54,853 nt of DNA from Mesostigma viride (taxonomy: Eukaryota; Streptophyta; Mesostigmatophyceae; Mesostigmatales; Mesostigmataceae), in the NCBI GenBank assembly GCA_009746045.1, contig RPFO01001390.1, positions 12,501 to 67,353 of the forward strand, in the 5' to 3' direction. Shown here piece after piece: positions 1 through 11,800 of the stretch. How positions within the stretch are numbered: the first letter of the stretch is position 1; each line of letters starts with the position of its first letter. Position numbers and translations under genes: made by a program. Under the pieces are notes generated by a model. It was not told the origin of the DNA, did not search any database, and saw only the letters and a list, made by a program, of their open reading frames with translations.

Positions 1-554
1 GAACGAACATGCACACACGCGCACACATGAACACACACACATGCCACCGTGTCAGCGTCCATGGCATGCTTAACGATGTGCATCCAACGGTAGGGTCCCG
101 GGCACCCGCACGGCTGCCAAAAACTTGCAGCAAGAAAGGATTCGGTCATGCTTGGTGCGCTGCTTGGGCTGCCCAAAAGGGCGGCAGCGTGGAAGGGCCC
201 ACTATGTGGACCGACGATAAAAGGTATTGCAAAGGCCGGCAGGAAACGACGCGATTCCCAAGTGCGGAAGCATCGGATGACCTCCTTGTGCCTTTTTCCT
301 TCTAGCCTGATACCCTGGCATTCGAGCGCACTCAAGTAGAACACAAGGTTGAAGTGATGGTGCCAGGTTTTCCCGCCGCTCCTTGTGCCTTGGCCCGTGC
401 TTGCAAACCGTGACAGGACAATGCCCGCCGATCTGTGAGTGCCAGCAGCAGCAATCAGTTGTCTGTAGCTTCCAACACCAGCCGCTGACAGTTTAACCTT
501 GCCCGCGCCACAAACATGTGCACCACTTGTGGGAGCCAGCATACTACCGCCGCA
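1..554. other. No gene recognised; beyond last visible MED8 exon
   Basis: I see no convincing exon here on either strand. If MED8 continues to the left, its remaining C-terminal exons would be in this stretch or outside the window. A convincing donor-acceptor pair with Mediator-like residues was not found. Confidence 0.4.
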
Positions 555-662
<108 letters not shown>

Positions 663-686
663 CCACCTGGAGTGCATTGCCCTTAC

Positions 687-3228
687 CTTGAGAGCCTCGT
701 GTTGTTGCGCCACGTCGCTGCTGGCGTCTGCAGCATGTCGCGCTGCCGCTGCCGCCAGCGCCGCGTTCTCCGCCTCCATCTCAGGGAGCAGCTTGGAGGA
801 GAGCATGATGGGGAGGACTGGTGAAGATGGGGGGGGCGGAAGTGGTTCAAGAAGTGGAGGGGGGGGAACGAGAATTCAAAGACTCAGGGGCAAGGCAGGG
901 AGGTAGGGGATGAAAGAACTAGGGGGAGGGGGGGCGTGCACACGGGGGGGGGAGACGGGAGGAGGCGCGGTCAGGGCTACAAGATGGTGTGAAAAGGGAG
1001 GGACAGGGTGGATGGGAGAAAAAGGGTCGAGTTGAAAGAAGGGGTGCTGGTGGGAAGGGGGGAGGCGGTGAGGACGGCAGCTGAACAAAGAGATTTCAGA
1101 AGAGGGCAATATTGCTAACTGAGGCATGGGCCTGCCAGGTACATGGCCCTCATCATGGTCATGGGTGGGCACCTCCACCGCCCATGAACTGTGGGAGGCG
1201 GCCGCGTGGAGTTCCTCAGCCAGTCTTTAAGAGAACTCCGAAGTATTCCGGGGTCTTCAGAGAACACGGCGGTTTGGGGCCACCTTTCACTTGAAAACTA
1301 GCTTGCCTTGCCATCGCTTCATTGGTTGTCGGCTGGTCACGCGTCCCTGTGTCGGCGCGTCGCGACCACAAGACGCCGATTCCAAAAGGAAACGGATCTG
1401 GCGGACACGAAAAGCACTGGCGGATACCCGACGTAACGCCCTACAGTAAGGGATGATGATCCTGGCAGAGGCAGCGTGTACCCGCTGCCGCAGTATGCTA
1501 GCATCGTGCACGATGAGGGTTCCCCATGACAGCGTCCTATTGCCCCAAGGACTGGCTTACGATCAGCGTGCCAGTAGGGCTTGACAAAAGTCTGCGAAAA
1601 TGGCCCCAGTGAACCACTGGCGGGCAGGCAAGTGCGCTTCAGAGGCAGGTGGGACTAGGAGTACAGGTGGGCCGTGGGTGGGTGGGTGGGCGCAGCAAAG
1701 GGGGGCCTGGGGAACCCCACGTATGCAGGCCACCCTGCAGTCACATCGCGCACGGTCACCCACCAAGTGGCCCATGGTCATACCACACGTGGGAGTGAGT
1801 GCAAGGACTGCGGAGCACCAGGGACGGAAGGGAGGGGGGGGCTAGCGGGTGGGGGCAGGGGACGGCGGGGGACCAAACGAGGGCATGTGGGCCGGTTAGT
1901 GGGTGGAGAGTGACTGATTGATTGGGACACAAGGCCACCCTATCTATCGCACAATAGAGCCCTATCTGTTGCAGTGTTGTGTTGATTGGGACACACGGCC
2001 ACCCTATCTATCGCAGTGTCTGCTGAAGTGTCGTGTCTACTGCAGTGCCTACACCAGTGCCCGCTGCAGTGTCCATTGCAACTAGCGACTGTTGCAGTGT
2101 TTATTGCAAACAGTCTCTGTTGCAGGTTGACAGCAGCGAGTCATGCCACAGCTACGCAGGCAGGCAGCGTCTAGTGGTCGGATTTACAACACAGAGTGGT
2201 GATGGTCTGACCCGTCGATAGCATCGCAGGGCAGCCACGACAGAGCCGCAGTGCACTTCTGAGTGCGGTTGGGTGCTATGTTTTGGGTTGTGCGTTCTTC
2301 GGTGCGGTATTCGGCACAACCCTTGCTATGCTGCATCCACAGGAACGATGGGCTTTTGAGTGTAAGATGAGATAAGAGGGAATCCTTTCAGCCACGAAGT
2401 GCATCCAAGATGCCGTGCATGAAAAGCTTCTGCGCGGGGTGGGGGAAGCGCCAAGGGGGGAGTTGGGGGGAATACTAGTAGCTCACTTTGCGCATTGTCC
2501 GCGCCGATGCTGTTGGGGTGGCACACGAAACACTTGAGGATGGGCTGCACCTCGTCCACCAGGTTCACCAGCAGCGAGTTGAGGACCGCAAACTGGCCCA
2601 ACGCGTCCGACCTGCGCAAACCGACAGCCGGGGACAGCAAGTGCATGAAGTTAATGGAAAGCAAGTGCGTTAAGGTAGTCGAAAGCAAGTGCATGAAGTT
2701 AGTGGGAAGCAAATGCGTCAAGTTCGTGGACAGCAAAGGCGTTGAGTGAGCGAGTGCGCTCGCAAGCAAACTCTCGACTGGTGCAGCCCTAAGGCTTGGC
2801 AAGGCAAACCAGGCAAGGCAGGGTTGGTTTCCGATCTGGTTGCCCGGCTGTCAGCCGCAGGAACTACCCAGCGCAGAGGCGAGCCTAATAGGGATCCGAA
2901 ATGACAATCCGTGGAAACGACCCTACCAGGGAACAGACAGTATCCATGTTGGCGTTTACATCCATATCTAGACACAGCGTTGCAGGGGCTGGCACTAAGT
3001 TTGAGACGACGGCTTGTCACCAGTGACGCAGTACACTGACCATTTCCCACTAGTCTGGTATCTGGCGTGTACGTCGGCCAGCGTGCGAGCGATGGAGACC
3101 TGCAGCTCGATGGCCCGCGCCTTTATGTTTGCAACGTTCATCTGCGTGAGGAGCGGCGCTACGTTGGGCGCCGCAGCCGGAGCAGGCGGCTGGCGAGCCT
3201 GTTGGTTGGGAAGGCTCATATTCTGCAT
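687..3228 (-). CDS. MED8: Mediator complex subunit 8 (partial, first three exons)
   Basis: The product is a subunit of the Mediator head module, which links transcription factors to RNA polymerase II in the nucleus. Three exons on the minus strand join in frame: 3228-3041, 2611-2487 and 817-687 (188+125+131 nt, 148 codons). Donors are TG|GTCAGT, AAA|GTGAGC and AAG|GTAAGG; acceptors are GCGCAG|G and TTCACCAG|T. A Trp codon is split by intron 1, giving KW-SDALGQF. An Ile codon is split by intron 2, giving ADNAQ-ILPIMLSSKLLPEME. The run NVANIKARAIEL, then QFAVLNS, then FVCHPNSIGADNA, then ILPIMLSSKLLPEME follows the order known for plant MED8. A charged Ala-rich coiled segment follows. The ATG at 3228 is the first one in frame in the exon; an upstream in-frame GTG at 3324 is not a credible start. 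The C-terminus was not found. Intron 2 is long (818-2486). Confidence 0.82.
818..2486 (-). other. MED8 intron 2 with polypurine and short direct repeats
   Basis: This 1.67-kb interval is bounded by a GTGAGC donor and a TTCACCAG acceptor on the minus strand. It holds a G-rich purine tract at about 826-1080 and a short tandem duplication (GATTGGGACACA-GGCCACCCTATCTATCGCA, near 1918 and 1984). Neither contains a coding signal that I recognise. Confidence 0.6.
2637..2750. repeat. About 24-bp minisatellite, 4-5 imperfect copies
   Basis: The motif AGCAAGTGCATGAAGTTAGT recurs with substitutions about every 22-24 bp. It lies inside MED8 intron 1 (2612-3040). Confidence 0.8.
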
Positions 3229-3740
3229 CGCTGTGCTGCTCTTCGACGTGGGGTGCAGGCGAAGAATGCTGACACCAGAACGACGGGTATTGTTCTTGTC
3301 AAGACCCGGTCCGGACCCGGCCACCGCTACACCTCCCCGGAGACGTCAAAATGCTCGAAATCATCAGCTTCCTTCTCCGATGTGTTGGGCTCACGAAGCA
3401 ACTGAAAATGCTCACGCAGATTCACAGATGATATAATTGATTACGCTGCTTGCTACATTCTCGCTGGCGTTATGGAAGGGCACCGTTGCTGAATATAAAC
3501 CGTTTTCGTCCCCCTTCATCTTTTCTCGACCTTGCTAGAATATGATAACAGGGCGACACGGCCCGCACTCTGTGCATACACTAGGCATAAACACGCAATC
3601 TTGAAGCAAGAATGCGTTGCTCAACTCAAGACGGTAGACTCGAGACTTTTTATTACCGAGCTTGGTCCGCAACTGGTGAATTCGTGCACGACTGCACGTG
3701 CGGTTTAGGTGAAGGTGAGTCTGCCCAGTTTGCCCTAACT
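3229..3740. other. Upstream region of MED8
   Basis: This is the 5' flank of MED8 on the minus strand. Part of it (3229-3324) is in frame with the first exon and may be 5' UTR or a longer N-terminus. No TATA box or other promoter element can be defended. Confidence 0.35.
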
Positions 3741-3858
3741 TTCTTATGCTGCCTACCTACCTGATGCTTGATGCACCCCCCCATTACCTGTAGATAGCTT
3801 TCTTATGCTGCCTACCTACCTAATGCTTGATGCACCCCCCATACCTGAAGTTATCATG
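3740..3858. repeat. 59-bp tandem duplication
   Basis: A block starting TTCTTATGCTGCCTACC at 3741 repeats at 3800, with a few differences in the C run and in the word TGATG/TAATG. Confidence 0.88.
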
Positions 3859-3964
3859 CCATGTGGAAAGGTTGTTGACTGTTGAGGTGAGTTCTTGTCG
3901 ACGCCAGTTGTCGGAAAGTGCAGATGGCAATTTAACTCAAAAACGTGTACAGTAACGAGTAACA

Positions 3965-4490
3965 GGGTTTTCACACTCGGGTTTTTTTCGGTCGAATTGT
4001 TTGGACGCTCCGGCGAAATTCGGCGGACTTTCGGCCAAAAGTGGTATGCGCCGGAACAGGGCCGTGCACGCGCCGGGCTTGACACGCTGTACGGGCTGCG
4101 AAAAAATGGCAAGTTTTTTACGGCTGTTCCCGTGGGCTGGTCAGACATGTTCAGAATTGGGCATGCGAACCGGATGCGAAGGGAATTTCGACCGTCCAGG
4201 TGGACGCATCCTATTGGGTCGGACAAGTAAAAACTTGTGGCGCGGCGCCCCCCCGGCCACAATTGGGGTGGAATTCCAGTGGTATTGGGTGGTAGACCCA
4301 TTTGGGGGTCTACCACCCAATACCACTGAATTCCACCTGATTTTGCCAAATTCAGTGGTATTACGGTGGATCAACGGAAATGACCCGTTTTCCCGTTTCG
4401 GACCGGAAAAACCCAGTGTGAAAAAGTTTCGTCGAATTTTTTCCGGCCAAAACGGAAATTCGACCGAAAAAAACCCGAGTGTGAAAACCC
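3965..4490. mobile_element. Short TIR element (MITE-like, 526 bp) with nested palindrome
   Basis: The ends are perfect 34-bp inverted repeats (3965-3998 and 4457-4490) that start GGGTTTTCACACTCGGG. AGTAAC flanks both ends (3958-3963 and 4491-4496), which is a candidate target-site duplication of about 6-7 bp. The interior holds a second inverted repeat, 4268-4299 against 4305-4336, with one mismatch and a loop of only about 5 bp. No transposase is present, so the element is non-autonomous. A 6-8 bp duplication would suit hAT-type elements, but the exact end is ambiguous and the superfamily is not settled. Confidence 0.82.
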
Positions 4491-4564
4491 AGTAACGACT
4501 CAGTTGTGATGGGAAAGATTCTTCTCTGTCATGACAATTCAACCACATGTTGTTGTTGTTGTTG

Positions 4565-7500
4565 TTTTTTTTTTTTTTTTCGGGGAAATGGGTATATTTT
4601 ATTAGCCAATTATGGACCAAAGAGGTGAGAGGGGAAATGAGTATCAGCGAATCCTAATGAAGGTGGGCACACACACGTGTGGCGGTGACAGGTGAAAGGC
4701 TAATAGGGCGCGTTATTAGACCAGGGAAGCCATTGGACCTGAGTGATGTCGCCATGAGGCATACTGGTGAATACCTGATTACGGCCCAGTAGATCATGAA
4801 AAAGCTGGAGCGGGCTGGGCTTGTCGTTATTGGGCCCTGGGTCCCACACCCTGTGTTGTTCCTGAGCTAACAGCCAGTAGCGGCGCATAGCGCATTCCAT
4901 AGGTATATAAAGCGCCGGACTACGCCGCGCGGGTATACTCCTCGCGGACCTTAAAGACTGTCTCGTTGCGTATGGTCCAGATCGCGTATAGCATAGTAGT
5001 GCGTAGCCATATCCATTCTGCTTGGAAACTGAAAGCTCGGAATCCCTGGTGTGCCAGCAATACCGAAAATGATGGTACGCACGCTGATTGGGAGAGTGGG
5101 TGGCGATGCCGTCCATGCGCCCAGATGTTAATGAGCCACGTCCAAACCCCAGGGAGATTACAGTAAAGAAACCTGTGCTCAATGGTTTCACTAGGGTGCG
5201 TGCACAGGCATGATGCATCATGACCAAAACGCTCGTGGAGCGGCGCAGACCCCTATCGCCCTATGCATCAAAAGGTGTTGTACATCAGTGGCCCTGCGGT
5301 CCACGAGAGGGTGGTCTACCGCCAGGGTAATCATCTTAACCCAAGTGTAGCCCGGCCAATGTATTCCCCAGCGGGCTCGGCCCGGATGGGGCTGATGGTA
5401 CGTATGCAACAAGATATCATAACCCCAATCTGCGGTGTACTCAAAGATACATTTGCTGGTTCTGATGTCCCCCTTGGTTAAGACCCATCCAAATTCAACC
5501 GGGTCCAGATGTAGTAGATCGAGCCGTGTGTTGCCCACGTGTAGCCATGTAATGCTCTCAACCGGGGATAATGGGTCCGGCTGGATCATGCAAGATCTTG
5601 GCACAGACCATGGGACTACGCGTATGCGGTGACACTGGGAAGCTGGCGTGTACGCATATAAGGTGGATAGTTGATACAGACACCCATTGTGGCCAGAAAT
5701 AGCGTCCAGCAGTTGTAGTTGGAGCCCCTCATGTGGCAGAACCGTCACGACTAAACCCTTGCACGCAGGCGTGACTCCGTCGGCGTAGAAGCTAACCCAG
5801 TCGCCGGTTATAATTGGCTTGCGTGGGGCAGTCATCAATGCATGCCACGCAGCTGGTATCGCACTTATAAGAGTTTGCCACGCTTGCAGGGAGGGCATGT
5901 GGGAGACCCAAGTGCTGACCTCGTCGTAGCTGAGCCGTCGATACGCAGCGCCGTGCCCCAGGTAGAGGTCCAGCACCCTGACAATCGGCGGTGACGCGCG
6001 CAGAAAGCCATCATACGGGTTGTGTCCGTGGAGAGTGCCCAGGGGCTTGTTAGTAGCGTCTGTGATTAAGTCATTAAAAAAGAGTGGCTGCCGTGCCACC
6101 TCCTCTCTAGTAGTAGGAAAGACTAGGCGACCCGGCTTGAGCTTATTGTAACCTGTCCATATGCGCTGCCAATACCATGGGAGTCCTTTGTACGAAATAA
6201 GGGTGCTGCCCAGTATGCCCGCCCCCAGTTGCCACGAGGTGCCACTAGCATGGGTGGAAAGAGAGGCTAGCGTTTCACGTGCAAGCATGCAGCCAGGGTG
6301 TGTGTTAACGCCCATAAAAACGGATATCACTTGTTTAGCATACAGCGACCACAGACGCCATTGTATGTTGTGGAGCCCGAGGCCCCCGTGCACCCATGAC
6401 ATGAAGGACATCTCTCTGTTGATCCATCCGTGGACCGTGTGGGAGATTAAGCCTTTCTGTTTCCAGACAAAATTGCTGCCAAGGCGTTGGATGAGCTGTG
6501 TGGTGGCATCATTGGGTGGGTGTGCTTGGCAATAATACAAGACCTTAGAGAACAACAGTTGGTTGACGATCAGGGTTCGCCCTCGTAGGCTCATGCGGTG
6601 GACGGCCCCCCAGCGCCCTGCGGTAAGGAGAACGCCTGCAAGCTTGCCCACGTGGTTGGTTTCATCATACATGAAAGAACGTTGTTCAGCCAAGCGTCCC
6701 TCGGGTGTGCAGCCGATGGGACAATTGTGCAAAAGGTGGTGATCCCCCGGCTTGACCCAGGTCACAGCCAGGTTGGGGAGGGCGTAGCGTAGGGTGTTGG
6801 TTTTGCCGATATGCAGTCCCGTGGACTTGAGCACATTGCATCGTTGTTGTGTGGCAACAGAATAGGTAGTGATATTATCCATGACAGCATGCACTTCAGG
6901 CAGAGAGATACAAACATTTGTTGTGTCATCCACATAAGCCGTTTGGAATATACCTTTACCGTTACCTGTCGGGAAGCCCCGAATGCGAGGATCGTTCTGG
7001 TGTAGCCAGTAGAGTCCTGCGTGGGCCAGAGAAATAGAATAGGGGACATGCAATCTCCTTGTGGTAGCGATCGTGAGCTAGCGCCGGTCGCTGACTTGTG
7101 TCCGTCTATTAGTAAATACCAAGCCAGGGATTTGATCATACCCATAATGACGGTCATGAGTTGTGGGCCAAATCCTAGTGCGGTTAGAATGTGTTCTAGG
7201 TATTCCCAGCACATACGGTCAAAGGCTTTTTCAAAATCCCAAACAATATGAAACCCTCTATATCGTCGCGCCAGGCTTTTTCCACAATGTCCATGATGAG
7301 GGTAATGCTGTCGTTGATGTGGAGATTGGCCCTAAAGCCCACTTGCTCCGGACCAATGAGGAAGTCTAGGACGGTGTATAAGCGTCGTTGGATTATTTTA
7401 CTGATGATTTTGTACGCTACCGTAAGGAGACGGATTGGGCGGTAGTTTTTCCATAGAGTCTTGTCTCCTTTTTTGTACAGTAAGATAAGCGCAGATTCAG

Positions 7501-7962
7501 CCCATCTGCCGCTCACCTTACCGTGCCGCCAAATTTCAAGAATACATTCGTAGAAATCTATGTGTAGAAGGGACCAGAACGTTTTCCAGAATTCAATAGG
7601 CAGACCGTCGACCCCGGGGGCGCTACCGGTTTTGATGTGTTCCATAGCTGTTGTGGCCTCTTCCATGGAGGGGATTTGATCGAGTTCCTGCTGTTGAGCT
7701 GGTGTAAGGCGACGGGGAATGGCATGTAGGATTTTTTGCATGGCTGCAGATGAGTCAGGATGGGGTTCGTTTAGAAAGAGAGCTGAGTAGTAACGGTGAC
7801 CACTCTGTAGTATGGAGGTGATGTCTCGGTGGCTGCCGTGTTCGTCTTGGATTTCCGTGATAGAGGAGTGAGCTTTAGGGGTAGGAATCAGAGCAAAGAA
7901 CTCTTTGGTCATTCTCTCTCCTACCTGGTGCCACCACAGATTTTCTGAGTCTAGTGCTAATG
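4565..7962 (-). pseudogene. L1-like LINE ORF2 remnant (reverse transcriptase plus zf-RVT-like finger)
   Basis: This is a 5'-truncated non-LTR retrotransposon on the minus strand. Reverse transcriptase motifs appear in order: APGVDGLPIEFWK, NYRP-I-LL, GFR, FEKAFDR, PQGD, then the catalytic YVDD near 6930. A thumb/connection part with GGLGLHN follows, and near 5050-5200 a cysteine-rich stretch (C-x-C-x5-ET-x2-H-x4-C) resembles the zf-RVT finger of plant L1 elements. The frame breaks at least three times (near 7245, 7045 and 5225), so it is a pseudogene. No endonuclease domain is left. The 3' end is marked by a 16-nt T run on the plus strand (4565-4580), that is, a poly(A) tail. TGTTGTTGTTGTTGTT flanks both ends (about 4549 and 7963), consistent with target-site duplication inside a TTG repeat. 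Confidence 0.88.
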
Positions 7963-8225
7963 TGTTGTTGTTGTTGTTTACCCACGCCGCACATGGGCAC
8001 TTGGGCAGCAGAGATTTCCTCCACATGTTGTTGTTGTTGTTGTTACCCACGCCGCACAGGGCTGTACATAGAGGGTAGTGTGATAGTGTCATGCTGTTCA
8101 GGGCCCTCGGGCGTTTCCAAATCTCTGGTGCCCATGTGCGGCGTTGATGAGTTGAGTTGAGTTGAGTTGAGTTTATTCTTTATTCCCGCGCCGGTGCGGC
8201 GTGGGCCTCAACAACAACGACAAAA
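7963..8225. repeat. TTG-repeat modules with an inverted copy and LINE/SINE-like tail
   Basis: The module (TTG)n-TACCCACGCCGCAC occurs twice in direct order (7963-7996 and about 8024-8062). Its reverse complement, GTGCGGCGTGGG-CTCAACAACAACG, lies at about 8193-8221. On the minus strand the latter leads into AATAAA and a run of ACTCA pentamers (8155-8175), which looks like a retroelement 3' tail. A related tail is at 42081-42120. Confidence 0.6.
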
Positions 8226-8545
8226 AAATTAATGCCGGCCTATTAACCAATAACCGGCATGGGATCCAACTGAACTGAACTGAACATAACATGCACATGA
8301 AACGTACAATACGCTAATTGAGTTCAAGCCGTAAAGCGTGGCATGCATGTAGCCTAGACACGTGACCAAGTACTGCATTGCATTTTTCAGCAACGACGCA
8401 GTTGACTTGTCAGCAAGGCAGACGAACAGGGAGAAATGCACTGGCCGGCACGTGTACTACCCAGGTTAAGTATGTCCAAGGCACAAATTTTGACGTCATG
8501 AAGTAGTAACGTTACACGAACGGGAATTCATTGGATGCGTGGTGT

Positions 8546-8587
<42 letters not shown>

Positions 8588-8816
8588 ATACATTGGAAGC
8601 GTGCATACCGGACTATTTAGACACGGCGACTGGCATGGCAGTACGTCCTCCTCAATTACGTAGGTGTGGGCCGGCGGCGTGCTTAATTCGCCCGAGCCTG
8701 ACCAACGATCCTGTCAGCATCGATCCCTGACCTGCACGAGGTTTGCATCGATGTTAAATTTGAGAGAAATTGCAGTCTAGTGTGCTTCTTTGACCAGCAG
8801 GCCATTGCAGCTGTAG
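8226..8816. other. Intergenic, with a 37-nt poly(T) run
   Basis: No gene is seen. A pure T run occupies about 8547-8583 and may be the tail of a decayed minus-strand retroelement. The rest up to 8816 is the upstream flank of gene A. It shows no clear similarity to the flank of gene B, so the similarity between the duplicates appears to stop at the start codon. Confidence 0.55.
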
Positions 8817-11800
8817 ATGAAGGTCACTTTCTGGGGAACAAGAGGTTTCGTTTCCAAGGCGGGGAAAGAAACGTTAAAATTTGGCGGGCATACGTGCTGT
8901 GTTCACATAGTTACAAACAGCGGCATTCACTTAATTCTCGATTGCGGCACGGGCGCTCGTGACTTGGGAACGCATTTAGTCCAAGAGGGGACTGCTGTCG
9001 GGGCGCATGTATTAATTACTCATACGCACTGGGACCACATTCAAGGCCTTCCGTTCTTCTCGCCGTTATTCATTCCAGATAACAACGTTCACATTTACGG
9101 CCCGCATGGACTCCGCACGGGTCTGCACGATGCTTTTCGAGGCCAGATGCAATCGAAGGACTTCCCTCTCACCCTCGATGCCTGTGGAGCTCGGATTGAG
9201 GTGCGGATCGCAATGCATTCTTGTATTTCTGCTGGTTAGCATCTTTCGATGCAGGCAATGCTTACGATACATTTTCGACTCCAGGAGGAATCGCGTGCAC
9301 TGCAATTCGGAAAGGCCAATAAACACATGCTGTGTGTTCTTTTCGGTAAGGGCGGGGAAAGGCGCGGTTGGATTCTGTGGGGGCCAACGGGCCAGGCTGG
9401 GAGGAGCAGGAGGTGATAGTGGCGGTGGTGGATACGACAGCTGCTAGGAGGGCTGGGTGGGGTGGGGTGGATGGGTTGGGGGGGCTGCTAGGGTTGGGGG
9501 GGCTGCTGGGCACATACAGGATGGCTTCTAGCGCTTTGCGAGGGCAATCTGGGTGCCGGACCCTTCAGTGTTTTCATTCCAATTCCCTACTTTCATCGGG
9601 ATGAACCATCATCGTTGGCATATCCTGTGCTGGCACACACAGGGATGCACATGCCCTGAATGTATATACCATGGCACGCTGCACGGTCCAATTGCTGAAA
9701 CATAATGGCTTTCGCGCTTTTGATGCTGGCCATGGGCACACGGCACCCGTCCGTCGCTTTGCCCTCCCCCACTGCCCTCCCCCAGTACCACGAACTGGCG
9801 GAGGAGACGTTCACGATTGGGGATGTCACGGTGACCACCCAGTTGATGAACCACAACGTGGTCACGCTGGGCTACCGCATCGAGGCGGACGGGGCCACCG
9901 TGGTCTACTGCACCGACCACGAGCCGCACGACCGCGCGCTGGCAGCGGGAGGCACACCCGGTGAGCGTGCGGCAACACGGCAGCTTCACATGATGACATG
10001 TTTGATATCTATAAACCCACACTGGGCCGCATGACCATGTACTGCATGGCCCGGGGAGTGCTGGGGGGTTGGGAAGGCGGGTGAGCTGGAGCGTTGCAGC
10101 TATGCTGGCACTTAAGGTAACACTTAACAGCAGATATAATATGGGCCCTTCTCGTCCTTGGTCGCACAGTCGCTTTTGCTACCTGTCCTATGGCTTTACC
10201 GCGGTAGCGTGCCTGGAAACCCTTGCCCGTCCTGGATCCTCTGTGTACAACTGGGGAGCCCTCCCCCGGCTGTCCTCGGGCAGCCACTAGACTCTGCCAT
10301 CCAATTAGCTGCTTTGATGAGCAGGCTGCTAGGTATTTGAGTTTGAAATGCTCCTGCCAGAGATGGGTTATGGTGATTGGTGGCACGGAAGTGCATTTTC
10401 TCGAATTCCCAGCTGACTGGTCGCTGTGCTCAAGTCCTCTTCTTTGTAGCAGGCAGCTTTATAGTGGTATACAATACTCCTGCCCTCTAGGGACCCTTGT
10501 CGGCATCCACTATATCCTCCCTAGCTCCTCATGCCCTATCTAATACTACTATATCTATAAAGCGTGCATTTGACCCCCCTGGCCCTCCCGTTCGTGCCGT
10601 TTCTGCAGCAGCCAGGTTAAATCATCCCTCACGCACATGCCGCGCAATTATTACTTGCCAATTCCTGCATGTGCTGATTCTGCCCTCTCCTTACCACCCC
10701 ATCTTGCGTGGCAGCACTACCAACCTGGAATACGTGCCTGTCCACTTAGCACGCCACGTGGCCTCTTGTACGGTGGGTAGCCTAACACACAATGTCGCGT
10801 CTGGGTGGTTGACCTGCACGTGCACCCCTGCATGCATCCGTGCCCACGGCTTGGCGCATCACATTGGGGTTGCAGAGCGCGCTTCTGCGGACGACCGTCA
10901 CTGCGGCTTCCTGAGCGAGGCGGACCTGGTGATCCACGACTGCCCATATGTCGCGGCCGAGTACCCGAGCAAGGCGGGGTGTGGCCACTCCACCGTGGAA
11001 TACGTGGTGGACATGGCGCTGCACGCACAGGTGGGTGCTTATACCTGTACTACACTATGCATGCATTATGCCGGTGCTGCTTGCAGTAGCCACATCACCA
11101 GCAGGAATACGTGGTGGACATGGCGCTGCACGCACAGGTGGGTAAGGGCAGGCCTCGATCAGAAGATGCTGTTCTTGCCATGTGTGATTGCATGGGCATG
11201 CGTGTGTGCAGTTGTCAGACAGTGAGTGACTGCACGCGCAGGCAGGTCCATGTGTGCATGTGGGTGTGCATGTGTGCACGGGCAGGTGGGCACTTGAAGG
11301 TCTCGTCATCCATGATGCAGTGGTTCGATCCTGAAGCTATTGTGCCAGGTTGTTGTTGTGCTCGACATGGCATTAGATATCTTCCCCTTTGCCTACGTTC
11401 CAACTACCCCAGTATGGCCCGCCAATCAGGATGCACCCAGCATCCCTGACCAAGCCTAACCTTCCTAATGTACCGTGTTTCTCTGTGGCGCGTGACGTCG
11501 CCGGTATCCAGGTGCACGAGGTGGCCCTCTTCCACCACAGCCCGCTCCGTTCCGACGGCGAGGTTGACGCGTTGGTGGCGGCAGGACAAGGCCGCGTGCG
11601 CCAGCACATCGCGCGCTTGTTGGGCGAGCGGGGCCTGCCTGTGCCCCACAAGCTGCGGGTAACGGGCGCCATGGAACGCCACTCCATGTGGCTTGGCAAG
11701 TGCCGGAAGGAGTGGGGGGTGCCCAAGTCCACCTGGCTGTCCCTAGAGGACGCCGAGGGCTACATGGACAAAGTCAGGGAGGGAGTTATCAAGCGAAAGA

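Noticed and set aside
2995-3324. MED8 start at 3324
   Set aside because: The codon there is GTG. The first ATG in frame with the MED8 residues is at 3228.
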